DNA of 64,000 bases. Source: Pholis gunnellus. Its lineage: Eukaryota; Chordata; Actinopteri; Perciformes; Pholidae. The translations under genes were made by a program, and so were the position numbers. Location of the stretch: assembly GCA_910591455.2 (NCBI GenBank), contig OU342810.1, positions 372,001 through 436,000 on the forward strand. The letters are read 5' to 3'. The stretch's first letter is position 1; every line of letters begins with the position of its first letter. Positions 22,070-35,340 of this stretch are shown here, piece by piece. The notes below the pieces were generated by a model. It was not told where the DNA came from and ran no database searches. It saw nothing but the letters and a program-made list of their open reading frames with translations.

Positions 22070-24900
22070 TGACAACCTGCACTGCACACTGCATATAAAT
22101 ACTGGGCGAATTTGTCAAACAGTTTCACCATTTAACTACCTCTAAAACTACTGTTTGTGTACAGTTTAAACAAACGAAAAACAACAATCAGTGAATTTTA
22201 GAGGTGTTGTTGGTGTATTTTTGAACTTTGGACAGAGCCAGGCTAACTGTTTCCACCTGCTTCCAGTATTTATGCGTAAGCTAGGTTAACCATGTCCTGA
22301 GTTCGGCTCTGTACTAAACACAGACATGAGATTGATACCCATCATCTCATCCCACTCTTGTAAAGAAATGTTGAAGTATAATTTTGTAACGCTTTACCAC
22401 TTGACATAACACAACATATTAACAACAGTCATATGATATTTTAAGATAGGTTTTTCCTCATATTTGGTGCATTTTTTGTTTGATCTATTCTTTTGTGGTC
22501 TGGTTCATGATTACATGGATTACTTAAAATTTGACCTCATGGGATATCTACCAATTACCGCACATACTTTTTTGTAGGTATAGCTGGGAACGCTGGGTGA
22601 GAACAGCCTGCAAATAATGCTCAGTAAATACATTTGAATCCTCACAGACAGTGCAGTAAGTGGACTGCCAGTTGAAATACAGTTATTATTCTAGTAAAAG
22701 GAGATCTGCAGGAAAATTCCAGAGGTTGGTGACAGTGTGGGCCGTAAGCAAATCCCTGCTTGACTGCCTGCATGCAGCGGTATACAGCAGAGTCAGCCCA
22801 CATTACCACTGATTTCTCCAAAGTTGACATGAAAAGGATCCACCACAACTGGCGCCGCTGTGGTCTGTCTATGAGTGTGCTTGTGTGTGCGCATTGCTCC
22901 AGCACATTGACGGGACTAAGACAGGAGTGAGGCGAGTGATGTCATATCACCACACATGCATATAAACACACACACAGCGACATGGATGCTGCTCTTTCAT
23001 GCAGTTCCTCTCACAGAGAGAAAAGCTGATGTCACATGAGAGCTGTCACACAAGGCCGTGATTCATTGCAGTCATTATAGTCATCTTCACTCCCATTACC
23101 TCAAAAACACAATTAAGGAAGTACACATCAGTGACTGTCCTCTGTTGCTTATCCAATGATTCAAAAGAAAGCAAGCAATTATTAAAGTTAGTATACAGCA
23201 GTTTTTTTTCCTGATTTCATACAGCCTACTGTTAATATTCTTGTGACCCCTTTTTTAAACTTAAACCCCTGATAGAAAGTATTCTAGAGTGGCAATTAGT
23301 GTCCTACATTTGTATTTACAGCCACCTAGTTGGTTTTGGGACCTGATGTGTTGCTATGAATACCATTCAATGCAATCACCACTGCCAGTTACTCACTGTC
23401 AACAGATGGTCATTGTGAAACACAAGCAGCATATGAGAATCTTGTAAACATCAATTCACAAATCTGTGCTGAGCTTGGACCGTACATTCACATGTTTTGG
23501 CAAATAAGCCAAATATATTTTTTTTTAAATTGTAAATGAAATAAAATAGAGAACATTGGTATATGGTTGGGATAGCTGTTTAAGTTGCATTGGACAAAAT
23601 CCTCCAGTAGGGTTTCATAGTCTAATGTGTTTTTTGTAGGCCATCTAGGAATCCTTCACAGTACACTAGACAGTGTACAAATGTGCAGTTTGAATAGTGC
23701 TCCGGAAGCAAACAGGGGCCCATCTACTTCAAAAAAAAACCTTGAACATGTTCCTGGCAGCTTGGAGTAGAGATGCCACGGTGAGGACATTTTACTACTA
23801 ATTAATAAAGTGGTGCCAACATCGGTGTTACCAATTATTTGGGGTCTAAATCACTAAAATGAGAATAGCTGGTCCACCTGAAAGGTCACCTTCAGAGAGC
23901 TTGAGCTGGAGTTGTTGCTAACTTCAGGGTTCCCAGATTACATTTGGGTCGATGCGTTCCGTCTCTTTTACTCTCCACACGTAATGTTTACCAGTATGAA
24001 ACCAAAGCCTGCTCTGACATGATTGGTCAATACAACTTAGACTACAAACGAAAACCAGAACACTTCCGATACCAAAATCTAGTCCCGTTGCTACAGATTC
24101 TTCATATGAATACATATTTATGGAGATCAAAAGCAGAGTGGTAGCTATCTGTGCCAGGTGGAATCCAGGGGTGGTGTGCTTGAAGGTGTGTGTGTAGAAT
24201 AGAGGTGTTTCCTCCAGATGCTGCCACCTTCATCAGTCAACGTTATCGGGTCCCCTTTTAGCATTGGGTTTAAATCCGAAATGTTGCCAAATAGACTCTT
24301 TTCGCATCAAATTCTCTGCCATAGTATTATCATCACTTGATAAGTAAGAACTGACTCCTGCTACTCTGCTGCTTCTACTGTATGGAGCAGACACATTCCG
24401 TTTACAACTACTACTGAGAAACATTTTGGGTTGGTGGGCAATAAATATAATCGGGGTAGGTCTGAACACCGACTACCGTGAAAAGACCTCCTCGGAATTT
24501 ATAGGAAACCTGTGTGAGGATCCATCAAACGCAGGCTTCCTTCCTGGGGGGAGAGGGCTGAGAGTGCTGTACTTGGCTGCTCTCCTCCTCCTCCCCTGGC
24601 TCTATGACTGGTGGCTTTGTCAGCAGAAACCACTGGCTTCACAGTTCTCTTCCGCTCTGCAATGACAGAATTAGTACCACTCTGAGTGCCGGACTTCTGG
24701 CTAATCTATCATGACGACATCTTTTCCATATGAAATGCAATGTAAAAACACAATAAGGCTGCACAAAACCTATGATTAGACTGGTCGTTCTTAAATATTC
24801 TCAAACTGGGGTCATTTATAGTAAATACAATTACATTATATTAAAGTATTCATCGTTCTGAATATGTTCTGGAAGGACATCATATACTGGAACAGCTCAG
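22070..24900. other. No recognised gene; possible low-copy repeats
   Basis: About 2.8 kb. Open frames at 24233-24665 do not resemble known proteins. I cannot support any feature here. Confidence 0.45.
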
Positions 24901-24908
24901 TATAACTA

Positions 24909-25934
24909 AACATAGCACAAAAAGTAAGGAAATTTGTGTTTGGTAGATTATTTCTTTGTTGTAACAATGCTTCATGGCAATAACTCGTATACTGTTGGAA
25001 AGCCTGTTTATTTCCCTTTTAAATGGGGCCACATTTTGTAAAGAACATGCATTTGTGGGATGAGCAGCAGAGCTGAGTATGTGAGCCATAGTATGTTGCG
25101 CCCATGAAAAATGTGCCAAATCTTCTCTGCCAATGCCAAACAGCTTATTTTGCTGTTGCTATTGACTCTTGTTTCGAGCTTCTGGTACCCCATGTCATCA
25201 TTGGAGGCAATCTCAATGCAGAGAGAGATCGACATGAGATTCTGCAACCAGTGGCAATCCCATATCTCCAGTCTGGGACCGAACTCTATCCTCCAAGATG
25301 ACAACGCTCGCCCCCACAGAGCGGTTTATCAGAGACTACCTCCAGAATTTGGGAGTGGAGAGGATGGAATGGCCTGCCAGCAGTCCTGACCTCAACCCCA
25401 TTGAACACTTGTGGGATCAGCTTGGGCGTGCTGTTTGTGCCAGAGTGACCAACACAACCACGTTGGCTGACTTGCGACAAATGCTTTTTGAAGAATGGGA
25501 TGCATCCCACAGCAGTGTGTGAGCAGGCTGGTGACCAGCATGAGGAGGAGGAGCCAGGCTGTTGTGGCTGTGTATGGTTCTTCCACACACTACTGAGGCT
25601 CCTGTTTATTAAATGAATACATTGTTAAATTGCCAATATGTCTTGTTTCTTCAGACTTCAATCATCCAATCTACCAAACAACACCAAACAAGAGTCAATG
25701 GCAGAATAAGCAGTTTAGCATTGGCAGAGAAGATTTGGCAAATTATTCATGGACGCCAACCACATACTCAGCTCTGCTGCTCATCCCACAAATGCATGTT
25801 CCTCACAAATGTGGCCCCATTTAAAAGGGAAATAAACAGGCTTTCCAACAGTATAATATTTATTGCCAAGAAGCATTGTTACAACAAAGAAATAATCTAC
25901 CAAATACAAATTTCCTTACTTGTTGTGCTATGTT
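24909..25934 (+). mobile_element. Tc1-like transposon with long terminal inverted repeats
   Basis: Inverted repeats of about 230 bp (24909-25140 and 25715-25934) begin AACATAGCACAA and are flanked by TA. The 1026-bp element keeps only the C-terminal half of a transposase between them, so it is an internal deletion derivative. Confidence 0.88.
25170..25590 (+). pseudogene. Tc1-type transposase, C-terminal catalytic half
   Basis: The frames read ILQDDNARPHRA (second catalytic aspartate) and SSPDLNPIEHLWDQLGR (final glutamate), the DDE/D core of Tc1 transposases that cut and paste at TA sites. A frameshift lies near 25305. The DNA-binding N-terminus and first aspartate region are missing. Confidence 0.88.
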
Positions 25935-25939
25935 TAGGT

Positions 25940-28790
25940 TGGGACCCAGAAGCATGACTCACAGATCAGGTTTAGATCAAAGTTCAGTTCAACTGGTGGT
26001 CTGAACAGACTGAGGTCAGTAACAGGTCGGCTAGTAAGAAAAGAAATACTTATCCAGTCAGGGATCAAGCAAAGGGTCAGAACGCTAAGTAGCAAGCACA
26101 TTCAAAGATCTGGCAGAGAATGAATGGAAATGGGCTGATATATATATATATATATGTACTGTATCTATTGCAAGGCAAATGGAGAAGTGGGATAAGATGT
26201 GGAGGCGTGGGAGATCAGGTAAAGGGTACAGGTGGCTGGAACAAAGTGGTTACTGCAGGGCAAGAAAGAGTGACAGAATCTGAAACCTGCATATGCATGC
26301 GCCGCCGTTGCCATAGCAAGTAAGTAGTATCAATAAGATAAGTAATATAAACTGAGATTATTATTTTTTTATGAACAACTGAATAACTTCACACTCATCA
26401 CTGAGCTTCCTTTGGTCCTCAGCAACACAGCTGCCATGATATACTGTAGTTAAGTCATCGTTAGGATTGTATCGATACTACTACTCTCATCGATACTTCT
26501 CATCGTTTCAGTTGTTATCGTACTCTTATCAGTTCTTTTTCTAAATAATTGCTTTAAAAAAAAAAGAATAATTGAAAAAAATAAAATCAGGATGAGAATT
26601 TATTTATATTCTAAACATAATCAAACACACTAACCACTGCCTCCAACTCACAAACAATCCGAATGTTCTCGAGAGATTATGGGCGTAAGTGCGAAACCAT
26701 CACAAGAGCTTTGGCAACCGAAACTCAGGTGGAGCAACATCCTCACCATGCCAAGCCACCATTGCCATTGTTGCTGGTTGAAGCAAAATGCATACTGGTA
26801 TATTACCCCAAGTTCACAAACATTGGGTCTAAACCTAGCAGGATAAATGCTAATGAGCATGTGCAGTGGGTCATATAATGCAAAACCAAACCCGGAAGCT
26901 CTGAAACTTTTTTGTGCTCTGTGACCCGTGAATTGGAGATGAGATGAAGGGTGATGAGGTTTTACTTTCAATGTGTGGTTAAAAACAGTCTCTATTGTCT
27001 GATAAAAGTCTCTCCCTCTAAATCTGATCTGAATGCATCACTTCAGCCAGTTGTGGATATGCACTAAATGTCTCAAGGTCGTAACTCGAGTCATTGTTGA
27101 TTCAGCAGGTTTGAGGCGCGGGGTCAAGCCTCCCCACCAGCATCCCCTGACCTCAGCTGAGCTATGCATGTGTCAGTTACAGGCTACAGCTGACCAAACT
27201 CCGCTCTTTTCACACTGAGCCGGACTCAATGGTTTCTGATGATTCAGCTGTGGCTGGACTAGACTTAACAGGGCAACTTTACACACTGTCAGGGAGTTGG
27301 AGGTTGCAACATAAAAGGGTCATTATAGGCTTGGCCGGGGCTGAGCAGGACACCTGCAGTGGTTAAACATCTGACCTGGAGGACAGGAAAAAACTGTTTG
27401 AGCTAAAACTGTTTCATTTGAAGTCGGCTTGTGAGGATTCAGGCAGCCTCAATACTCCACTTCAGCTTCAGTTTCAAAACCTTTGTTCTCTCTCGTGACC
27501 TGAACAGGTGGCAGCCATATTATTCAGCTCTATCCATGAGCGGAACAATAACAGATTCAAAGTGTGGGAATACATAAATGAAAACATTTGCTGTGAAATA
27601 ATTACGCTGTGATCCCAAGCTGTTAGGAATTCAGCTGTGACTGCATTTCCAGATGTACTGGCATGAAGAAATCCACGTGTCTCTTCAGCACTGGCACCCA
27701 CATCATCATCATCATCATCATCATCTTTTTCTACACATACTATGATGATATTTTAAAGTATTTTGCGTCATTTAAAAAATATTTCAGTTACCATGGAGAC
27801 CTTTACTGCAAACATGTAGATTCAATAAAACAAAACATTAAGTTGTATAGATTTTATGAGGAGATATTTCTGTTTGTGCAAATTCCCCAGAAGTCAGATT
27901 TATTACCGGATGCAACTGTTTACTACCTCAGAATCACTTTTACCATTTGAGAATGGAAACAGGGACTAAATATTGGTCTGCAGGGTTGAAATGCTGGGAC
28001 TGACTTAAGGGAAAACTATTTGACCTACTTTTGAGTATTTCTCACTTCTGTAAGTCATACACAGAAGTGAACGGAATAGAAGAGAGTAAGTTAATTTAGA
28101 GTGGAAAATCACTTACAAAAAAGTTAAAGAAGAGAACATCGTGATTAGACAAATCTATAAAATCAGACCTTCTGTGATCTGGAGGTACATGTGTAAGGGG
28201 GTGCTGATACATGGCGAGTTTTCTAGGTAACAAATAACAGTTTGGAGTCAGACCTGGACAGGGACGACAGAATCAAAGGTGTTCACTTTATTTTGGTCTT
28301 TTAGTCTTTTAAGACCGCATTTCGGACCACATTTACACTTTTCATTTCAAGTGTCTCATACCGAAATGCAAAAAAAAAATGCTTTCACTTTCTATGTTTC
28401 TTTGTGACTGTTGAATTCAGAATAATAAAACTGACATGAAGGTGGTATTGGACAAATGCTCTTTACTCGGTGGAGGAGCTCTGTAGTTCAGAACATTAGT
28501 CTATATAACTATACATCTCATAATACACGTGGAAATTTACTTTCAGTGTTCGAGTGAGAGCATGTACAGTGGAAACAGCAGTGGTCCTAAAACATAACCT
28601 TGGGGTGTGCTACAGAAGACAACATAACAATCAATGAAAGCACAGAAGCACATTAGCCGTAATGCCAACATTATACACGAGGATGCAACAAAACATTGTG
28701 GTCAATGGTATCAAATGTACTGCTCCGATCAACTGGTTAGAACTGGTTCATAGATATGTCATCTATAGAGACATTTGATTTCAGAAGGGG
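25940..28790. other. No recognised gene; simple repeats only
   Basis: This stretch contains a short TA run near 26138-26154, a degenerate ATCGATAC-rich stretch near 26470-26520 that resembles hAT ends, and a CAT microsatellite at about 27702-27725. No coding feature is convincing. Confidence 0.5.
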
Positions 28791-28796
28791 GGGGGC

Positions 28797-28819
28797 ATAT
28801 ATATATATATATATATATC
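28797..28819. repeat. AT microsatellite
   Basis: About eleven AT units directly precede the Tc1 relic. Confidence 0.85.
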
Positions 28820-28825
28820 CATATA

Positions 28826-29606
28826 CAGTCCCCTTCGAAACTATTGGAACAGCAAGGTCGATTGCGTTAATTTGCTGTACATTGAAAACATTTACATCTG
28901 TTAAACAACTTAGAAGATGGAACCTTTTGTTGTTGGTTGTTGTTGCTTAGGAGTGTCCTGTTACAGTAATTATTTAAACAGTAAATAGCTAGGAATGTCT
29001 ACTCACAGCTTCAGCTTTGGGTTTCTGTGCACACTGCATTTACAGTTCAAAAGCTGTAACCAAGATGAAGACCAGAGAGCTGTCTATGGGAGAAAAGCAA
29101 ACAATTCGGAAGCTGAGAGAAGATGTAAAATCAATCAGAGCCATTGCAAAACATTGGTACAACCATTTGGAATGTCCGGAAGAAGAAAGAAACCACTGGA
29201 GTACGGAGCATCAGACGGCGAACCAGTTGACAATGGAAAACATCAGCAGTTGATAAGGGTTGTAAAAAAAAGCCCTTAAACAATAGCCTCCAGAGAGCTG
29301 AAGGTATCACAACCCATCGTTAGCTGAAGACTTCGGGAGCAAGAAGATGCAAACCACTCATCAGCAACAAGGAAGCTAATAGGAATAGCAAATTCGCCAA
29401 AAAAGTATCGAGATGAGGCTCAAAAGTTCTAGGACAAAGTTTGATGGACTGGTGAGGCAAAGATTAGCCTTTACCAAAGTGATGGAAAGGCGTTTGGAGA
29501 AAGAATTAATCTGCTCATGATCCCAAACATACAAGCTCATCTGTGAAACACGGTGGATGGCTGCTTCTGGGACGGGTTCATTGATCTTCATTGATGATGT
29601 AACACA
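28826..29606 (+). mobile_element. Tc1-like transposon relic, 3' truncated
   Basis: After a TA, the left end reads CAGTCCCCTTCGAAACTATT, a Tc1-type terminus common in fishes. A transposase begins at the ATG at 29065 (MKTRELSMGEKQTIRKLRE, a helix-turn-helix start) and soon breaks up by frameshifts; later fragments are recognisable to about 29600. I see no right terminus. Confidence 0.82.
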
Positions 29607-29613
29607 TGATGGC

Positions 29614-29690
29614 AGCTAGTGGTTCAACGGATCAAAAAACTCACGGTTCGGATCGGATCACGGATCAGTCACGGATCGGATCTCAGATCG
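29614..29690. mobile_element. Fragment resembling a hAT terminus
   Basis: TAGTGGTTCAACGGATCA is followed by repeated CGGATCGGATC words, a style seen at the ends of some hAT elements. I do not see the partner end. Confidence 0.3.
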
Positions 29691-30122
29691 GATCAGCACA
29701 AAAGAAAAAAGGGAGCAAATATTACTTAGTTTTTTTGCCACCGATACTAATTGCCTATCATTGATGATTCATATTGGCAGATACAGATCCCTTTGTTGTT
29801 TGATTATAGCAGCTGGTCTACAAGGATCTAGACTATTTTCCTTTTTTCCACCATCTCAAAAATCGTTTCAACCGGTCTGAAGTCTGTAAACCATCAAAAA
29901 ATCTAAATGTTATCCTTGTTAGTCGTCTATAGTGGGTTTTTTTCTTAATGAAAACTCACGATTCAAATGATAAGGAAATAAAAGGTTGTATTTTTATGGA
30001 TTAAAACAAATCTTGTCATTAGTAGTTTTAATGATATATTTATTAGAGGTATTGTTAACAGGTCATAATGGATCTCTAATATCTATTTATGTTGTTGTGA
30101 AAACATCTTCAAACAACTGGAT

Positions 30123-30985
30123 TTATTCAAGTTTCTCACCAACACTACATTTTTCGAGATTACAGTGATGAAAATGCAATGGCTTTTTGTCCAGAGCTTT
30201 TAGAGTTTGTTTGTATAAGGACTCAAGAGGTCTTATGGCTGTTTCACCAGCCTGCCCCCAACATGTAATGCAATAAGACATATGGGAAAGGCTCATGGCA
30301 TGCATAAATATCTTGGCTACATCCAGAGAGAGACAGTTTCTGATATGTCTAAAATTTGCCAAGTTGTACTTTATGGTTTCATTTTTTTACATGTTTCTTA
30401 AAGTTCAAATTTGGATCCAGTATCACGCCAAGATATTTAAAATCAGTGACTACCTTTGATGAAAATATCAGTGTCAGGAGGTTGTATCATGGTTTTAGAA
30501 AACCTTTTGTCTTGTTAACATTTAGACTCCGACATGATTGATCAAGCCAGTGTGTGATCCTTTCCAACGCAATTGTTAGCTTGGCAGCTGCTAACTCAGC
30601 TGTTTTTGCATGTACTGTATGTATACAACAGTGTCATCTGCATACATTTGCAGTTCTGTATCATGACACTGTTGAGGGAGATCATTAATATATAGACTAA
30701 ATAATAGGGGACCTAACACTGACCCTTGTGGAACACCCATTGTGTATTTCATGTTTCTGGACTGTGCGTCACAAACTTGAACACATTTGATAAATATGAA
30801 GAGATCCATGCCACTGCTCTAGATGAAAAGTTCAATTTAGAGAGTTTTGATATTAAAACATCATGATTGACTGTATCGAAAGCTTTACGCAGATCTAAAA
30901 ATACAGCACCAACTACTCCTCCTTTATCGAGTCTTAATTTAATTTGCTCTATTAAATTAGAATTATTATTATTCCGGTGCATTTA
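30123..30985 (-). pseudogene. LINE reverse transcriptase relic (jockey superfamily)
   Basis: Minus-strand pieces give motif A FLDLRKAFDTVNHDVL, motif B GVPQGSVLGPLLFSLYIND and motif C YADDTVVY, then a C-terminal part with NFRHIRNCLSL and LESLYKQTLKALDKKP. These make up the palm domain and the downstream region of a CR1/Rex1-like LINE. The endonuclease is absent, so the copy is 5' truncated near 30985. Frames are interrupted between 30590 and 30362. Exact clade is uncertain. Confidence 0.82.
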
Positions 30986-30989
30986 ACTA

Positions 30990-31435
30990 GTTCCACATTT
31001 TTCAACAAAGAAACTTTATTAAAACATTCAAACTTGAAGCTCAATTAGCACATTAATGCTAATATGAATTATTCATACCTTTCATATGTTTCTGGAAAAT
31101 CTATAGCATTCAAATGAATAAATGGAAGTTTAAAACTCTGTTATGAATTTTTAAAACCTAGTACTTCATTCACAAAATGACCAATTGTATGTCAAATACT
31201 CACCATGAATTCTTAAAGCAAACTTTTTCTGGCATGCCTCCACGCCCAACACAGAATCCGAAAACAGAGTAAATCCTTGATGAATTTCATTCCTTTATTG
31301 AGTTTTAAAAACAGCAAAGCTATATAAATAAATTTGTTGTCAAATACTCACACAACTGGTTCAGTATAATCCAAGTCTAGTTTATTCAGCTGTATGCTCA
31401 GTACTTCCCAAACACATGTATTTCTACCAAAGTCC
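30990..31435. other. No recognised feature
   Basis: AT-rich sequence between the LINE relic and the second family B repeat. Confidence 0.5.
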
Positions 31436-31439
31436 TACC

Positions 31440-32190
31440 TCTTGAACCCTAGGCCTATTTTATGGCCTCAAGAGAGTGTAAATCTCTAACTACAAGGTCT
31501 ATTTCAATAATTTTTTTTTTTTTATAACAGAAACACTTGTGAGATCTGTTCAGATGGGTAAATATTGTGTATATGTTACTGGTTAATAGTAAATGAAGAT
31601 GGCACACAGCTCAAATTGAAAATTGTCAGGTTCGACTGAAAAAAAAGCAATTTTATTATTTATTTTTTTATGAGGCCCTGGCTAGCCTAAAAACATTCCC
31701 AATTCATAACAAAAACGGTGCAGGTGCCTCACAAAAATATTTGGTGTAAATAAAGTGAAGCAAACCCAATTTATAGAAGTTTATGTACGAACGCCAAATT
31801 CTCATTTTCGAACCAGGATTTGCAGCTGTTCCATTGTACTTTTATATACTATATAACTACATATTTCACTATATTTTACTTTGTTTATCACTCAAATTGC
31901 ACAATCTATCATAACAGAGCTGTTTGGCATCATTTTGAGCCAGTTTGACCTCTCTGGGGGTCATCATATCTCTCCTCCATGCAATTTCCTCGTCTGTGTC
32001 TGTGTATAGAGCCCTTGATAAGCCTATGGTGGGCGGATCTTAGCATGTGACCACTCGTTTCAACCGGGTGGTTATTTCGAACACACCCGTATGTTCCCTG
32101 AAGTGATTGACAGAATTTTCAGCCACTAAAACTCCAAAACTGTGCCGCATTTTCAGAGTTCTTAGATCGCCGATGGCAGCGTAAAATACA
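31440..32190 (-). repeat. Dispersed repeat family B, copy 2 (uninterrupted)
   Basis: This is the reverse complement of the repeat at 17945-22060, without Rex3. The equivalent of the Rex3 target reads AATATTTACCC on the minus strand. Confidence 0.82.
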
Positions 32191-32907
32191 TGATATTGTG
32201 TCGGATCTTCTTAGTTAGTTAGTATAATAGCTTATAATGGTGTTTGCAGTGTGTAAAATGGTTTACATGATTAAGTTGCTGAGACTTAAAAAAAAAAGTT
32301 ATTTCTTTTTTTTATTTCTTTAAGAACTTTGATTTCTATGATGCTCTCTTCGATTAAATGTCTTGCTCTGAACCCCAAATGGAGCTCGCTCGGGTCCAAG
32401 TAAAACACTTGTGTTATGAGTCCGGATACCTAGTGCGAAAATGCATATATTAAGCATGCAACTGTTTAAACCAGACTTGTGTGAGAGTTTGTCAACAGAT
32501 TCTTACATATTTATACTGTTTTTAAACCTGGATCCCATTTGCGTGTATTCATCAAGGATTCTTTTCAGGATTTACCGCTCATCATGGAGGCATGCAAGAG
32601 TACAAACTTATCTTCAGGAATTCAGGTGCGTTCAAGTGAGTATCATGGTGGCGTGAGTACCGCGAGAACCGAGCAACGGAGATGAGATTGAACATGGCGA
32701 CGCCCCATCTCCAGCTGTAGGCAGCCAGATGAGGCCAGAGGAAACCATATTAAACAAAACCAAAACCACAGGACATCTTTTTCCTTCTTTCTTTCTCTCT
32801 CCAGCTCGTTTTATGCAGAACGGATTATTCTCACAGTGCAGGATTTATCCGACTTGGAAGCATTCAGTGATCATTACTACTACTACTCCCACTCCCAACA
32901 GGACACT

Positions 32908-33475
32908 ATGGACTCCAACAGCAGCAGTTCATTCACCAACTCCGCCAAAAGAAAGAAACAGGACTCATCCACGGACACAGAGGATTTAATAACAACCGAT
33001 ATGGAGGTTAGTGTTCTCTCCAGCATAAATAAAAAACTTGACATCCTCCTTTCACTTCGTGAAGAAATAAAAGACCTTTAAGTCTAGCCTGGAATTTGCC
33101 CACAATCACATCATATCCATCAAAAGAGTAAAGAACTCGCTACAATCATCCGTAACAAATGGAAACCTTCACCAGAGAAAACAAAGTCATGAAAGAAACT
33201 ATCTTGGACCTGCAGACTAGAAGCATGCAAGATCATCTCATTTTCTCCGGCATTCCTGAAACTTCACCCGATAACCCATTTAAAGATCAAAGAATGAAAC
33301 TCCCAGCAGACACAGAAGCAAACATAACCTTCCATCGACTTCACCGCATCGGTACACCGTCGTTGCAAAGTTTGAACATTTTCAAAGAAATAACTGATCA
33401 AAGGCAAAGAAGAGGAACTAAAAGGAACTCATTTCAGCCTGAACGACCAACTTGCACGCAAAATAAATGAACGCT
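32908..33475 (+). pseudogene. L1 ORF1 relic
   Basis: The frame starts MDSNSSSSFTNSAKRKKQD, gives a helical stretch (LDILLSLREEIKDL) and breaks at a stop near 33080. In another frame it resumes with MKETILDLQTRSMQDHLIFS and NITFHRLHRIG, the RNA-binding core of L1 ORF1 proteins. At least two frame changes. Confidence 0.78.
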
Positions 33476-34569
33476 GCTAAGTACTGTAATGGATCCTGAA
33501 AGAGCAGCGGGAAAAATAACAAGCGAGCTTACCTGGTGCTGAGCAAACTTTAGATTGACAGACAACTCCTCTGAAACACAAAGAGAACACATGGCTCCTC
33601 TAAACATGCCATAAATATCAGAACGATCAATATTTCCTCTCACCGCTTCTCCCTTTTTACTGCTTATTTTGAATTACTCTCCTCTCGGTCTCTCTTCTAT
33701 GTCAATGTACAGCAGCAAACAAAGTGGTGTCTATTTTATTAAACAAAAGAATCCCTCTAACTCACCACTCAACAACTGCTGACTATGAATGAAGACATAT
33801 TATAATCACTGCATCCATCTGTGACAAAAAAATTACAATCGCCAAAATAATGTCCCAACAGCCACGATCCCTGTCTTTGTTACAGGTTTTTCAAGAACTG
33901 ACAAATATCATGATTGGCAAGCATTTTAATAAAGTAATTAATCCTGCAGTTTGTCGGTCAAGCACAGCTGGCAATATAAGAAGCTGGCACTCTAGAGAAT
34001 TATTAAAACAATACATCAATGATTTGGGTCTTGACGACAGAGAATGATCATAGAGAATATTCACCATTCAGTAATCAATTCTAACCAAGTTATCTTATAC
34101 CACCATACATCCAATCATTATGAGTGACCATGCACCTTAAACATCTGATCTACTACCAAACACTCACTTGCGCTTGAATACCTTTTTATTGACTTCATAC
34201 AGAGAGAGTGGGCATCCTTTGAAATTGAACATATATGAAACAGGTAAAGCAGTAATTAGAGGACAAATAATATCATACTCAACAAACAAGAAAAAAAAGG
34301 AACAGGAGCATAAATATAAAGTGAGCTACAAATTACAACTAAAATATGATCATTTTGAAAACAGCAATAAGTAAGGCAAATACCTAGCAATACCTAAAAA
34401 GCGCGTTAATTCCAGCCATAAAAAAATGTACCAGGCGCAACTACTCAAAACGATATTTTATAGTAATTTACACTCTTCAAACACAGACCCTGGCCCATCA
34501 CAGACACGATCCTTCCTTTATAACCTGGACCAAGCCAAATTATCTAAACAAGAATTAGACATCATTGAA

Positions 34570-35340
34570 TCCGGCCCGCAATGTGATTTTATGTGGCCCG
34601 CGAATCCGCCAGCAAAAAAAAAAGTTGGAAAAAAAATAATTAAAAGTTAGCCTTGATAATAAAAATATTCCCATAGTCGAAATGAGATAGAAAGTCATAA
34701 TTATGAGATACTTAAACACAGAGTCATAGAAGCAGCTCATCATCGGTTACATTTGACATGGAAATGTATTGAGTACATTGAAGACGACTTTAAACGTGGC
34801 TTTACAACACATGAAATACTTCATGTGGGATTGTGCAAACGCACCCTTGAAAGGATTTTAAGCTTTGAACAAAGTTATTGTAATAACTTGTTTTGATATT
34901 TGTCTGCTATTTTCCCTAATAGTTTGACCTTTGATAGAGTAATGTGGGTTTCCTAACCCTAAATTAAAAGGATTTAAGTTATAATAACAGAAATGTGCTT
35001 AAATATATTTTTACATTTATATAACTGCATGTACAATATTTTTACACTTGAATAAACAATAATCAAATGCAGAGACAGTTATTTACCAATATGTTAGGAG
35101 TAGTTACATTTACACAGTCTGACATTTACACAGTAGTTACATTTACACAGTAGTTACATTTACACAGTAGTTACATTTACACAGTAGTTACATTTACACA
35201 GTCTGACATTTACACAGTAGTTACATTTACACAGTAGTTACATTTACACAGTAGTTACATTTACACAGTAGTTACATTTACACAGTCTGACATTTACACA
35301 GTAGTTACATTTACACATTTACACAGTACTCCACATATCT
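34570..35340. mobile_element. Insertion inside the L1, resembling a hAT fragment
   Basis: L1 coding sense stops at about 34570 and resumes at about 35340. The left part has CCGGCCCGC and TGTGGCCCGCGAAT, words seen near the ends of hAT-Charlie-like elements. The right part is the 17-bp tandem array. I did not find matching target duplications. Confidence 0.5.
35105..35328. repeat. Minisatellite, 17-bp unit TTTACACAGTAGTTACA
   Basis: About thirteen units occur, with a recurrent variant TTTACACAGTCTGACA appearing every few copies. Confidence 0.92.
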
